From AV40 sp963817335 (GTDB lineage Bacteria; Verrucomicrobiota; Verrucomicrobiia; Chthoniobacterales; UBA10450): a stretch of DNA of 64,000 nt. Positions 33,180 to 41,761 of the stretch are shown piece after piece; positions within the stretch are counted from its first letter, which is position 1, and every line of letters starts with the position of its first letter. The DNA lies in NCBI GenBank assembly GCA_963817335.1, contig CAWFNX010000001.1, positions 1,178,001 to 1,242,000 on the forward strand, given 5' to 3'. Under the pieces are notes generated by a model. That model saw nothing but the letters and a program-made list of their open reading frames with translations. It ran no database searches and was not told the origin of the DNA. Made by a program: the position numbers and the translations under genes.

Positions 33180-33375
33180 GTGCCAAGAATCTCAGATTTT
33201 AGATTGCCGATTGCCGATTGCAACTAAGCCAAAGCGCAGCTTTGGATGATTGCCTGATCGCCGAATTTCAGGTAGATGCTCGGCATCACGTCATCACAGT
33301 GCTCGGGTTTGCGTTTCCGCAGGGCGACGAGACATCGCCCAGGCGCGAAAGGAGCGTTGGTCTAAGAAACATTAC

Positions 33376-33660
33376 TCAAACGGCTTCGCTGCCAATTACG
33401 GATTTGACGGCTGCTTGGGCTGAGTCGATCGGATGAACACCTAAAACGGTGACTATTTCTTCCCGACCGCCGACCCGATAGGTCCAAGCGTACGCGATGC
33501 CCACTCTGGGGTTATCGTAGAGAGCGAAAACCTCAACAACGCCTCGCCATCTGAGCCGATCGCTCAATTTTACGGCGACAGTAAGTGATCTTAGCCAGTG
33601 CGAGTCGCAACCGTGGTTCACTCTAATTGCCTCTTTGAATTTCAAGTGAGGATCTGGCAT
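33376..33660 (-). CDS. Hypothetical protein (94 aa)
   Basis: From the ATG at 33660 (MPDPHLKFKEAIRVNHG). The C-terminal half looks like a structured strand-helix unit (VVEVFALYDNPRVGIAYAWTYRVGGREEIVTVLGVHPIDSAQAAVKSVI). No signal peptide or TM. I recognise no family. A rightward frame over part of this DNA (33218-33436) is less protein-like. It stands alone between the tRNA and the sulfite-oxidase-like gene. Confidence 0.5.
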   Translation of the reverse strand: MPDPHLKFKEAIRVNHGCDSHWLRSLTVAVKLSDRLRWRGVVEVFALYDNPRVGIAYAWTYRVGGREEIVTVLGVHPIDSAQAAVKSVIGSEAV

Positions 33661-33832
33661 GAGGGAGTAGCAGACAAGGTCGTAATTATAGATTCAAGAT
33701 CCCCGCCAGAACCAGGAAATACGCATTGCAAAACAGAAACAATCGAAGTTTAACCAATCGCTCGACCCAATAAGTGAAAGACTAATTCGCGGGCGCAGTT
33801 GCGGACAAATCAGTTTCGGTTGAACAGCTAGT

Positions 33833-34900
33833 GTGGAGAAAGAAGCAAGCCGCGACGGAAGGATCGTTCGCAGCGAAGATCCGCCGAATCTCGAGATGCC
33901 CTTTGAGCAGCTCGACGGATTTATCACGCCAACGAAATCCTTTTACGTTCGAACGCACTTCCCGATTCCGAAAATCGAAAAGGGAAAATGGCGACTGCGC
34001 GTCGAAGGCGAACTCGAGAAGCCGTTCGAAATTGGTTATGACGAATTGCTGAAACTCGAATCGACAAAAATTCCTGCGACGCTCGAATGCGCAGGCAACA
34101 ATCGTAGTTTTCTCGAGCAGAAAGTCAAAGGCGTGCAATGGGGGCTCGGCGGAGTCGGTAATGCGGACTGGACCGGCGCGCCATTGTCGACCCTGCTCGA
34201 TCGTGCCGGCATTAAATCGGGCGCGCTCGAAATAATTTTGGAAGGCGCGGATCGCGGCCAGCTGGAGGATCCGAAAAGCCCGCGCGGCGAGATCAATTTT
34301 GCTCGCAGCATCCCATTGGAAAAGGTGCGCGACGTTTTGCTCGCTTACAAAATGAACGATACGGAACTTCCCCCGGAGCATGGTTTTCCAGTCCGGGCGA
34401 TTGTACCGAGTTGGTACGCGGTGGCATCGATCAAATGGTTGCAGCGAATCATCGTCACAAACAAACCGTTCAACGGTTATTATCAGACGCTCGATTATGC
34501 ATATTGGAAACGAGCCGGCGACACGGCTCAGCTGACCGCACTAACGGAGTTACAAATCAAAGCCGAGATTGCGAGACCAAGCGCCGGTGAGAGCGTCCCT
34601 GCGAATTCGAGCGTGCGCGTCCATGGCGCTGCCTGGACCGGTAACGGCGAAATCATCAAGGTCGAAATCAGCACCGACAAAGGATCGACCTGGAAGGAAG
34701 CAAAACTCGGTAGTGATTCGGAGCCGAACGCATGGCGGCTTTGGGATTTTGATTGGAAAACGCCCGCCGCGGCGGGGCAGGTGACGTTGATGGCGCGTGC
34801 CACCGATTCGAGCGGTCAGACCCAGCCAACCTCGCGCGATCCGGACCGCGGCACTTATATGATCAATCATCTGCTGCCGATTACGGTTGAAGTGAGGTAG
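33833..34900 (+). CDS. Sulfite oxidase-type molybdopterin oxidoreductase
   Basis: 355 residues from a GTG at 33833; an in-frame TGA at 33821 limits the frame, so the Tat signal usual for exported sulfite dehydrogenases is absent. The Mo-coordinating Cys is C86 in ATLECAGNNRSFL. The Mo-co domain continues with GVQWGLGGVGNADWTGAPL, YKMNDTELPPEHGFPVR and PSWYAVASIKWLQRI. The C-terminal Ig-like dimerisation domain contains VRVHGAAWTGNGEIIKVEIS. Likely oxidises sulfite or a related oxyanion. The next gene handles persulfide, so the pair fits sulfide detoxification or thiosulfate oxidation. The start could have been lost with a frameshifted leader. Confidence 0.9.
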   Translation: MEKEASRDGRIVRSEDPPNLEMPFEQLDGFITPTKSFYVRTHFPIPKIEKGKWRLRVEGELEKPFEIGYDELLKLESTKIPATLECAGNNRSFLEQKVKGVQWGLGGVGNADWTGAPLSTLLDRAGIKSGALEIILEGADRGQLEDPKSPRGEINFARSIPLEKVRDVLLAYKMNDTELPPEHGFPVRAIVPSWYAVASIKWLQRIIVTNKPFNGYYQTLDYAYWKRAGDTAQLTALTELQIKAEIARPSAGESVPANSSVRVHGAAWTGNGEIIKVEISTDKGSTWKEAKLGSDSEPNAWRLWDFDWKTPAAAGQVTLMARATDSSGQTQPTSRDPDRGTYMINHLLPITVEVR

Positions 34901-34983
34901 GTGGAACGCGATCTCCGAGCGCGTTTCTCATTTGTGCTAACAAAGCACACTCAACATCGCCCTCGGAGAGGTCGCTCCACCTT
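34899..34983. repeat. Palindromic intergenic repeat (GTGGAGCGACC type)
   Basis: AGGTGGAACGCGATCTCCGAG at the left (34896-34919 region) mirrors CTCGGAGAGGTCGCTCCACCT at the right. A second small inverted repeat (TTTGTGCTAACAAAGCACA) lies in the middle. It starts at the stop codon of the sulfite-oxidase-like gene and could act as its terminator or stabiliser. Similar layout to the other double-hairpin repeats. Confidence 0.7.
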
Positions 34984-35028
34984 GTCGATCTTGTTGAACT
35001 CCATCGTCGATTCGAGTTAACTCCCTGC

Positions 35029-36432
35029 GTGTCGCTTGTCTTCAAAACCGTCCAGACCCCGGGCATCGCCGAACTTTCCTATCTCGTCGGCGACGATGAT
35101 GAAGGCATCGCGGCGGTTTTCGATCCGCGGCCGGATTGCGACATCTACATCGACATGGCGCGCGAAAACGGCGTCGCCATCACGCACATTTTTGAAACGC
35201 ATATTCACGCCGACCTGGTCAGCGGTTCGCGCGAGCTCCGCGCCCGGTTGGACTCGGCGAAGATTTACGCGAGTCATGAAGGCGGGGCGAAGTACGACTT
35301 CGACGTCGAGAAATTGAGTGACGGAGACACTTTCACTTTCGGGGAGGTGCTGATCACTGCACGCCACACCCCGGGTCACACGCCGGAACACATTTCGTAT
35401 TTGCTGGCCGATGTCGATTTTCCCGACGAGCCGTGGGGAATTTTGACGGGAGATTCGCTATTCGTGTCTTCGGCCGGTCGTCCTGATTTGTTAGGCGAAA
35501 AACACACCAAGCAACTCGCTGAACAGCAATTTCACACTCTTCGGGATTTTTATCTCAAGATGCCGGACCACGTCATGATTTATCCGAACCACGGCGCGGG
35601 TTCGCCCTGCGGCGCGGACATTGGCGCGCGATTGACCAGCACGATCGGTTACGAACGGCGTCACAATAAATTCCTCCAGTTCGACGACGTCCAAAAGTTT
35701 ACCGATTACGCCTTGAAAACAGCGCCGCCGGTCCCAACCTATTATCCGCGGATGAAGAAAGTGAACGCTGCAGGACCGGAAGTGCTTGGGAGTCTGCCGC
35801 GGGTTAAGGGTTTGCCGCCGAAACAATTCAAGGAGGCCATCGGGAAAAACGGCAATCAGCTCGTCGATGTTCGAACGATGCTTGCGTTCGGTGGTGGTCA
35901 CATCGCCGGTGCGCTCAACATCGGTGGTTCGCCAATCCTTTCGATCTGGGCCGGTTGGATGCTCGATCCCGAAAAACCGATCCTGCTCGTGCTCGAGAGC
36001 GATGGAGACTTGGAAAATGTATTGCGGCTCTTTGTGCGCACGGGTTACACGAAGTTCGCCGGCTATCTGATCGACGGAATGAAATCGTGGGACGTCGCCG
36101 GCTTTCCGATTGAACGCATCGGTCAAATGAGCGTGCACGAATTGAACGAAAAGAAATCATCGCTTCAGATTGTCGATGTGCGCGGTCCGGGTGAATGGAA
36201 AAAAGGGCATGTCCCCGGCGCTCGACACATTTTTGTTCCCGAATTACAGAAAAGAATGGGCGAGCTCGATCGCAACAAACCGACTGTGGTTTATTGTGGC
36301 AGCGGTTATCGATCGAGCATCGCGGCCAGTGTTTTGAAACCGGCTGGGTTCAAAGATCTTTGGAATGTGCCCGGCAGCTGGGAGGCGTGGAAGAAGGCGA
36401 AATTTCCAATTGAAGGAGCGGACGGCCAATGA
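35029..36432 (+). CDS. Persulfide dioxygenase-like MBL protein with two rhodanese domains
   Basis: 467 residues from a GTG. Residues about 1-240 are a metallo-beta-lactamase fold of the ETHE1/persulfide dioxygenase type: FETHIHADLVSGSREL, HTPGHTPEHISY, TGDSLFVSSAGRPDL and IYPNHGAGSPC. Then come two rhodanese domains. The first (about 262-355, QLVDVRTMLAFGGGHIAGA) has no catalytic Cys where expected (LVLESDGDLENV). The second (about 370-460) has the active loop VVYCGSGYRSS. It would oxidise glutathione or protein persulfide to sulfite and pass sulfane sulfur. Overlaps the next gene by four bases. Confidence 0.92.
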   Translation: MSLVFKTVQTPGIAELSYLVGDDDEGIAAVFDPRPDCDIYIDMARENGVAITHIFETHIHADLVSGSRELRARLDSAKIYASHEGGAKYDFDVEKLSDGDTFTFGEVLITARHTPGHTPEHISYLLADVDFPDEPWGILTGDSLFVSSAGRPDLLGEKHTKQLAEQQFHTLRDFYLKMPDHVMIYPNHGAGSPCGADIGARLTSTIGYERRHNKFLQFDDVQKFTDYALKTAPPVPTYYPRMKKVNAAGPEVLGSLPRVKGLPPKQFKEAIGKNGNQLVDVRTMLAFGGGHIAGALNIGGSPILSIWAGWMLDPEKPILLVLESDGDLENVLRLFVRTGYTKFAGYLIDGMKSWDVAGFPIERIGQMSVHELNEKKSSLQIVDVRGPGEWKKGHVPGARHIFVPELQKRMGELDRNKPTVVYCGSGYRSSIAASVLKPAGFKDLWNVPGSWEAWKKAKFPIEGADGQ

Positions 36433-37235
36433 ACGGATCGACCGCCGCGACAATTCCACGCCGATCTTTTGGCCAGACGATGCGGCCTGATCTTTGGTGG
36501 ACGCAGCCGTTGTTCGTGTTTCTTGGGTTGTCGACGTTCATCGTTTATTCAACGTGGGGCGCATTTCAGGGCGCGCATTATTACTTTGGTAACTACGTGT
36601 CGCCGTTTTATTCGCCCGAAATTTTTGGCGACTCGCCGCATGCCTGGATTCATGGAATACCGAGTTGGTGGCCGCGCTGGATCAATTATTCGCCGGCGTT
36701 TCTGATTCTGTGGGCGCCCGGCGGCTTTCGGCTTACCTGCTATTATTATAGAGGAGCCTATTATAAAGCGTTCTGGGCGGATCCGCCGGCATGCACAGTC
36801 GGTGAGCCACGCAAAACTTATCTAGGCGAACGCTCGTTCCCGCTGATCATGCAAAATATCCACCGCTATTTCATGTACATCGCGTTGTTCTTTATTCTCA
36901 TTCTTGCCTACGACGTTTGGAAAGCCCTGTGGTTTGTCGATCCCGTGAGCGGCAAAACCTCGTTCGGTATCGGCATTGGAACTCTTGTCCTGGCGGTCAA
37001 CGTCTATTTGCTCGGCGGTTACACGTTTGGTTGTCATTCGTTGCGCCATTTGGTCGGCGGATTTCTCGATCAACTGTCGGAGTCGAAAGTTTGCGATCGC
37101 GCCTACGGCTGTGTGAGCTGTCTCAATCGCCGCCATATGATGTGGGCCTGGATGAGTTTGTTCTGGGTCGGGTTCAGCGATCTCTACGTGCGCCTTTGTT
37201 CGATGGGCATCTGGCACGATTGGCGAATTTTTTAG
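36429..37235 (+). CDS. Succinate dehydrogenase membrane anchor, non-classical type
   Basis: 268 residues with about five TM helices. Identified by position directly before sdhA (3 bases) and by conserved histidines in MQNIHRYFMYIALFFI and FGCHSLRHLVGG, candidates for heme or quinone ligands. It does not resemble classical SdhC or SdhD. It resembles in size and layout the single-gene anchors of the mycobacterial Sdh1 type, also found in Acidobacteria and Verrucomicrobiota (from memory, not checked). A Cys pair CVSCLNRRH near the C-terminus is notable. It overlaps the persulfide dioxygenase stop (ATGA). Confidence 0.8.
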   Translation: MNGSTAATIPRRSFGQTMRPDLWWTQPLFVFLGLSTFIVYSTWGAFQGAHYYFGNYVSPFYSPEIFGDSPHAWIHGIPSWWPRWINYSPAFLILWAPGGFRLTCYYYRGAYYKAFWADPPACTVGEPRKTYLGERSFPLIMQNIHRYFMYIALFFILILAYDVWKALWFVDPVSGKTSFGIGIGTLVLAVNVYLLGGYTFGCHSLRHLVGGFLDQLSESKVCDRAYGCVSCLNRRHMMWAWMSLFWVGFSDLYVRLCSMGIWHDWRIF

Positions 37236-37238
37236 TCG

Positions 37239-39050
37239 ATGGCTGAATACGAAACGTTCAACCACGACGTTCTTGTCATCGGCTCGGGCGGAGCCGGTCT
37301 GCGCGCGGCTATCGAAGCGTCGGCGGCGGGTGTTTCAGTCGGCATGGTTTGCAAATGTTTGCTTGGCAAAGCCCACACGGTGATGGCCGAGGGCGGCATC
37401 GCGGCCGCGCTCGCCAATGTCGACGATCGCGACAACTGGCAGGTGCATTTCGCCGACACCATGCGCGGTGGTCAGTACGTGAATAATTGGCGAATGGCCG
37501 AGCTGCACGCGAAAGAAGCGCCGGACCGCGTCCGTGAACTCGAAGCCTGGGGCGCAGTCTTTGATCGCACAAAGGATGGCCGCATTTTGCAACGAAACTT
37601 TGGCGGTCACAAATATCCGCGACTCGCGCACGTTGGAGATCGCACCGGGTTGGAAATGATCCGCACCTTGCAGGATCATGGCGTTCATCGCGGGATCGAT
37701 GTGCACATGGAGATCTGCATTCTCACCTTGCTGAGAGACGGCAATCGAATCGGGGGCGCGTTCGGTTACGATCGCGAACGCGGCCGGTTCAAGCTTTTTC
37801 GCGCAAAAGCGATCGTTCTTGCCACCGGCGGAATCGGAAAGGCCTACAAGATCACAAGCAACAGTTGGGATTGCACCGGTGACGGACACGCGCTGGCGTA
37901 TCACGCAGGCGCAGAACTAATCGACATGGAGTTCATTCAATTTCATCCCACCGGGATGGTCTGGCCGCCGAGCGTTCGCGGAATGTTGGTGACTGAAGGC
38001 GTGCGCGGCGAGGGCGGAATTCTGACGAACAAGGAAGGAAAACGGTTCATGTTCGATGCGATTCCGGACAATTACCGCTCGCAAACTGCTGACAGCGCGG
38101 AAGAAGGATGGCGTTACTGCACGGGTGATAAGAACGCCCGGCGACCTCCGGAATTGCTGACCCGTGACCACGTGGCGCGTTGCATTGTTCGAGAAATCAA
38201 GGAAGGGCGAGGAACGCCGCACGGCGGCGTGTATCTCGACATTTCGTGGATCAAAGAAAAACTTCCGGACGCCGAGGAACACATCAAACGCAAACTGCCC
38301 AGCATGTATCATCAGTTCAAGGCGCTTGGCGATATCGATATCACCAAAGAACCGATGGAAGTCGGGCCAACAACGCACTACATCATGGGCGGCGTCCATG
38401 TCGATCCGGACACGCAAATGTCGCGGGTGCCGGGATTGTTCGCGGCCGGCGAGTGCGCCGCTGGGATCAACGGCGCGAACCGGCTCGGCGGAAATTCGCT
38501 TTCCGATCTTCTGGTTTTCGGCAAACGGGCTGGCGAATTCGCGGCGCGCTACGCCCGGGACAATTCGTTAGGCAACATCGACAATGGCAAGCTGGACGTC
38601 ACCAGTCGTGAGGCTTTGAAACCGTTCGACCAGGAGACTGGTGAAAATCCGTATACGGTCCAGCGCGATTTGCAGGAACTGATGCAGCACAACGTCGGCA
38701 TTGTCCGAAACGAAGATGAGATGCAAACTGCCCTGGCGGAATTGAAAAAACTTTGGGACCGCGCCGATCACGTCGGGGTGATCGGCACTCGCGATTTCAA
38801 TCCCGGCTGGCATACCGCCCTCGACTTGAAAAGCTTGCTCACCATCTCAGAAGCAATCACGCGGGCGGCGATTGAACGAAAAGAAAGTCGCGGCGCGCAG
38901 TTTCGGGATGACATTCCCAGCAAAGACGAACGCTTTTCGAAAGTGAACACGTTGATCGCGCAGGCCGTCGATGGCACGATGCAAGTTCGGCTCGAACCAC
39001 TGCCGGAAATGCCGGATTATTTGAAACGGACTATTGAGGAAATGAAATGA
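37239..39050 (+). CDS. sdhA: Succinate dehydrogenase/fumarate reductase flavoprotein subunit
   Basis: 603 residues. FAD-binding VLVIGSGGAGLRAAIEA at the N-terminus, covalent-flavin histidine in GKAHTVMAEGGIAAAL, EFIQFHPTG, the substrate-site HYIMGGVHVD and CAAGINGANRLGGNSL. Oxidises succinate to fumarate in the TCA cycle; electrons pass through SdhB and the anchor to quinone. Second gene of the anchor-sdhA-sdhB group. Confidence 0.97.
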   Translation: MAEYETFNHDVLVIGSGGAGLRAAIEASAAGVSVGMVCKCLLGKAHTVMAEGGIAAALANVDDRDNWQVHFADTMRGGQYVNNWRMAELHAKEAPDRVRELEAWGAVFDRTKDGRILQRNFGGHKYPRLAHVGDRTGLEMIRTLQDHGVHRGIDVHMEICILTLLRDGNRIGGAFGYDRERGRFKLFRAKAIVLATGGIGKAYKITSNSWDCTGDGHALAYHAGAELIDMEFIQFHPTGMVWPPSVRGMLVTEGVRGEGGILTNKEGKRFMFDAIPDNYRSQTADSAEEGWRYCTGDKNARRPPELLTRDHVARCIVREIKEGRGTPHGGVYLDISWIKEKLPDAEEHIKRKLPSMYHQFKALGDIDITKEPMEVGPTTHYIMGGVHVDPDTQMSRVPGLFAAGECAAGINGANRLGGNSLSDLLVFGKRAGEFAARYARDNSLGNIDNGKLDVTSREALKPFDQETGENPYTVQRDLQELMQHNVGIVRNEDEMQTALAELKKLWDRADHVGVIGTRDFNPGWHTALDLKSLLTISEAITRAAIERKESRGAQFRDDIPSKDERFSKVNTLIAQAVDGTMQVRLEPLPEMPDYLKRTIEEMK

Positions 39051-39059
39051 AATTTCGCT

Positions 39060-39166
39060 GTCATCCCGAACGGAGTGAGGGACCCCGCCAAAGCTTTTGT
39101 GTCACACAAGTTAGCTCGCGCGATCAACGAGCTGATGTGAGGTCCCTCGCTTGGGCTCGGGATGAC
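39060..39166. repeat. GTCATCCCGA palindromic repeat inside the sdh operon
   Basis: GTCATCCCGAACGGAGTGAG and GGGACC at the left mirror GGTCCCTCGC and TCGGGATGAC at the right, with an inner GAGCTCGCGCGATCAACGAGC-type inversion. It occupies most of the gap between sdhA and sdhB. Repeats beginning GTCATCCCGA are widespread in bacterial genomes. RNA folding here could affect sdhB dosage. Confidence 0.85.
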
Positions 39167-39192
39167 AAAAATGTAGAACGCGAGGAGATGAA

Positions 39193-39990
39193 TTGAGCGA
39201 GACGACGACAACGACGTTCAAGATCTGGCGGGGGGACGCAAACGGCGGAGAGTTTCGCGATTACACGACGGAAGTCGCCGAAGGAATGGTCGTGCTCGAC
39301 GCGATACATGACGTTCAGCGCACCCAGGCAAACGATCTGGCCTGTCGCTGGAATTGCAAAGCAGGAAAATGCGGCTCGTGCTCGGCGGAAGTGAACGGAA
39401 TGCCCAAGCTGATGTGCATGACTCGATTGAGCGATCTGCCAATTGAAAATCCGATCCGGGTCGAACCCATGAAAGCGTTTCCGATCATTAAGGACTTGAT
39501 AACCGACGTGTCGTGGAATTTTCGAGTGAAGAAAAAGATAAAGCCGTTCAAGCCGCGGCCGCCGGATGCGGCGGACGGGACCTGGCGGATGAAGCAGGCA
39601 GACATCGATCGCATCGAAGAGTTTCGAAAATGCATCGAGTGTTTTCTTTGTCAGGACGTCTGCCACGTTCTCCGCGATCACGGCAAGCACGATGAATTCA
39701 TTGGGCCGAGATTTTTAGTTCACGTCGCCGCGCTCGAGATGCACCCGCTCGACACCGAGAATCGGATCGAGGAACTGCGGCGAGCGCAGGGGATTGGCTA
39801 TTGTAACATCACCAAGTGCTGCACCAAGGTTTGCCCGGAAAGCATTCATATTACCGATAACGCGATCATTCCATTGAAGGAGCGAGTCGTTGATCAGTTC
39901 TTTGATCCATTTGGCTGGATTTGGCGGGGTTTGAAGAGGAGATTGGATCGTGCCGCGTCCGGAAAAGCAGCCGCGGCGAGAAAATCGTAA
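39193..39990 (+). CDS. sdhB: Succinate dehydrogenase iron-sulfur subunit
   Basis: 265 residues. TTG start at 39193, set by GAGGAG seven bases upstream; the nearby ATG at 39188 runs straight into a stop. [2Fe-2S] ligands CRWNCKAGKCGSCSAEVNG and MCM; [4Fe-4S] and [3Fe-4S] ligands in CIECFLCQDVCHV and CNITKCCTKVCPE. The C-terminus carries a basic tail (KRRLDRAASGKAAAARKS) longer than usual. Confidence 0.96.
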   Translation: MSETTTTTFKIWRGDANGGEFRDYTTEVAEGMVVLDAIHDVQRTQANDLACRWNCKAGKCGSCSAEVNGMPKLMCMTRLSDLPIENPIRVEPMKAFPIIKDLITDVSWNFRVKKKIKPFKPRPPDAADGTWRMKQADIDRIEEFRKCIECFLCQDVCHVLRDHGKHDEFIGPRFLVHVAALEMHPLDTENRIEELRRAQGIGYCNITKCCTKVCPESIHITDNAIIPLKERVVDQFFDPFGWIWRGLKRRLDRAASGKAAAARKS

Positions 39991-39996
39991 GTCGAC

Positions 39997-40497
39997 ATGT
40001 CTGAATTAAAACATTTGTCGAAGGATGCGATTCCGGCAGCGCTGGAAAAAGCGGAACGCTATCGTTTGCTCAACGAACCGGGCGAGGCTGAAAGCATCTG
40101 CCTCGACATTTTGAAAACGGATCCCGAAAACCAACAAGCAGTCATCACCCTGCTGCTCGCGCTGACTGATCGCTTCGAAAAAGGATACGCAGTCAGCGAC
40201 ACCCAAACCAAGGAGCTGCTCGCCCGAATGAAATCGGAATACGACCGCGCCTATTACACCGGTATCGTGGCCGAGCGGCAAGCCAAGACCAAGCTGCGCT
40301 CAAACACACCCGATTGCCGTTTTCAAGCGTACGATCTGCTTCGCGAGGCGATGGAGTGGTTTGAGAAAGCGGAAGCAGTTCGTCCACCCGGACACGACGA
40401 CGCTTTGTTACGTTGGAACACCTGCGCTCGAATCATCGAGCGAAATAATTTGGTCGCGCGCGAGCCGGAAGAGCGCGTGGAATTTCCTTTAGAATAA
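39997..40497 (+). CDS. TPR-like hypothetical protein next to sdhB
   Basis: 166 residues, soluble and helical. Two weak TPR units (YRLLNEPGEAESICLDILKTDPENQQAV and YDLLREAMEWFEKAEAVRPPGHDDAL) separated by a charged helix (KGYAVSDTQTKELLARMKSEYDRAYY). Six bases after sdhB, so probably co-transcribed and perhaps an assembly or scaffold protein for the dehydrogenase, which is inference from position alone. Confidence 0.75.
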   Translation: MSELKHLSKDAIPAALEKAERYRLLNEPGEAESICLDILKTDPENQQAVITLLLALTDRFEKGYAVSDTQTKELLARMKSEYDRAYYTGIVAERQAKTKLRSNTPDCRFQAYDLLREAMEWFEKAEAVRPPGHDDALLRWNTCARIIERNNLVAREPEERVEFPLE

Positions 40498-40542
40498 CGC
40501 GCCGCTTGCGCGTCGCGCGGTTGTCGTTCCTATTGCTCACTC

Positions 40543-41295
40543 ATGGGGGATTTGCGACTGGGAGTTAATATCGATCATGTGGCCACGTTGCGGCAGGCCC
40601 GTTACGCCACCATGCCAGATTCGAAAAATGCCGAGCCTGACATAATCGCCGCGGCCGCGATCTGCGAACGCGCTGGCGCGCACGGCATCGTCGCGCACTT
40701 GCGGAGCGACCGCCGTCACATGCAAGACCGCGACATCGATCGGCTTCGCCAAAACATCATGACGAAGTTAAATCTGGAGATGGCAAACACCCCCGAGATT
40801 GTTGATGTTGCGTTGAAAATTGTTCCCGATGAAGTCTGCCTCGTTCCAGAAAAACGCGAAGAGGTTACCACCGAAGGCGGACTGGACGTCTTAGCCCAGC
40901 GAAAGGAATTGGAGCCGACCATCAAACGTCTGCAGACCGCCGGAGTGCGAGTCAGTTTGTTTATTGATCCAACCCTGGAACAAGTCGACGCCGCCCATGA
41001 GCTGGCCGTTGAAATGGTCGAGCTACATACTGGAAAACTTGCGAACGCCTATTCGGAGAAAATCGAGAAGCAGGAATTGGAAAATTTGCAGGCAGCGGCG
41101 AAAGCCGCCTCAGAATTCAAGCTGCAAGTGAACGCCGGCCACGGAATCAACTACACCAACGTCGCCTTGATTCACAAAGTTCCGCATGTGAGAGAGCTGA
41201 ACATTGGGCATTCGATCGTTTCGCGCGCGATGTTCGTCGGTCTCGAAAATGCGGTGAGAGAAATGCTGACGGCGATGAAGGACTATCAAGAATGA
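40543..41295 (+). CDS. pdxJ: Pyridoxine 5'-phosphate synthase
   Basis: 250-residue TIM barrel that condenses 1-deoxyxylulose-5-phosphate with 3-amino-2-oxopropyl phosphate in vitamin B6 synthesis. Conserved GVNIDHVATLRQAR, IVAHLRSDRRHMQDRD, NLEMANTPEI, CLVPEKREEVTTEGGLDV, SLFIDPTLEQ, ELHTGKLA, NAGHGINYTNV and ELNIGHSIVSRA. Confidence 0.97.
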   Translation: MGDLRLGVNIDHVATLRQARYATMPDSKNAEPDIIAAAAICERAGAHGIVAHLRSDRRHMQDRDIDRLRQNIMTKLNLEMANTPEIVDVALKIVPDEVCLVPEKREEVTTEGGLDVLAQRKELEPTIKRLQTAGVRVSLFIDPTLEQVDAAHELAVEMVELHTGKLANAYSEKIEKQELENLQAAAKAASEFKLQVNAGHGINYTNVALIHKVPHVRELNIGHSIVSRAMFVGLENAVREMLTAMKDYQE

Positions 41296-41306
41296 GCCAA
41301 GATCCC

Positions 41307-41368
41307 TTTGTAAGCCGTCTGTGTCAGACGGCATTGCGAAACGGCGTTTCGCAGAAACGCCCTACAAT
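41307..41368. repeat. Double-hairpin REP-like repeat (type C)
   Basis: TTTGTAAG at the left mirrors CCCTACAA at the right. Two hairpins inside: GCCGTCTGTGTCAGACGGC and GGCGTTTCGCAGAAACGCC. Sits between pdxJ and acpS, six bases before the acpS ATG. Confidence 0.8.
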
Positions 41369-41374
41369 TTTTCC

Positions 41375-41755
41375 ATGAGCGTGATCGGTATTGGCGTTGA
41401 TTTGGTCGAATGCGATCGAATCCAGCATTCCGTGGATCGGTTCGGCGAAAAATTTCTTCGCCGCGTATTCACCGAAGGCGAAATCGAGTATTCGATGTCG
41501 ATGAAATTCCCTGCGCGCCACCTGGCCGCGCGGTTTGCGGCCAAGGAAGCGGTGTCCAAAGCGTTTGGCACCGGCATTGGCAAGGCGATGGGCTGGCGCA
41601 ACATCGACATTTGCAAAAAGAAAAGTGGCGAACCGTTTTTAGTTTTTTCCGGGCCGGCTCAGGAGCTCGCCGTTAAACGGGGCGTAACTTCGGCGTTGAT
41701 CACGCTCAGTCACACTGATCTTCACGCGATGGCCTGCGTCGTTTTGGAAAAGTGA
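41375..41755 (+). CDS. acpS: Holo-[acyl-carrier-protein] synthase
   Basis: Transfers the 4'-phosphopantetheine arm of CoA to acyl carrier protein. 126 residues from the ATG at 41375 (MSVIGIGVDLVECDRI); the longer frame from 41321 is rejected because it translates the REP-like repeat. The magnesium-binding GVDLVE and the RFAAKEAVSKAFGTG signature are intact, as is LSHTDLHAMACVVL. Follows pdxJ, a common pairing. Confidence 0.95.
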   Translation: MSVIGIGVDLVECDRIQHSVDRFGEKFLRRVFTEGEIEYSMSMKFPARHLAARFAAKEAVSKAFGTGIGKAMGWRNIDICKKKSGEPFLVFSGPAQELAVKRGVTSALITLSHTDLHAMACVVLEK

Positions 41756-41761
41756 GAAATT

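Noticed and set aside
33782..34381. Leftward 199-residue frame
   Set aside because: Antisense to the sulfite-oxidase-like gene, which shows a complete fold and the molybdenum cysteine.
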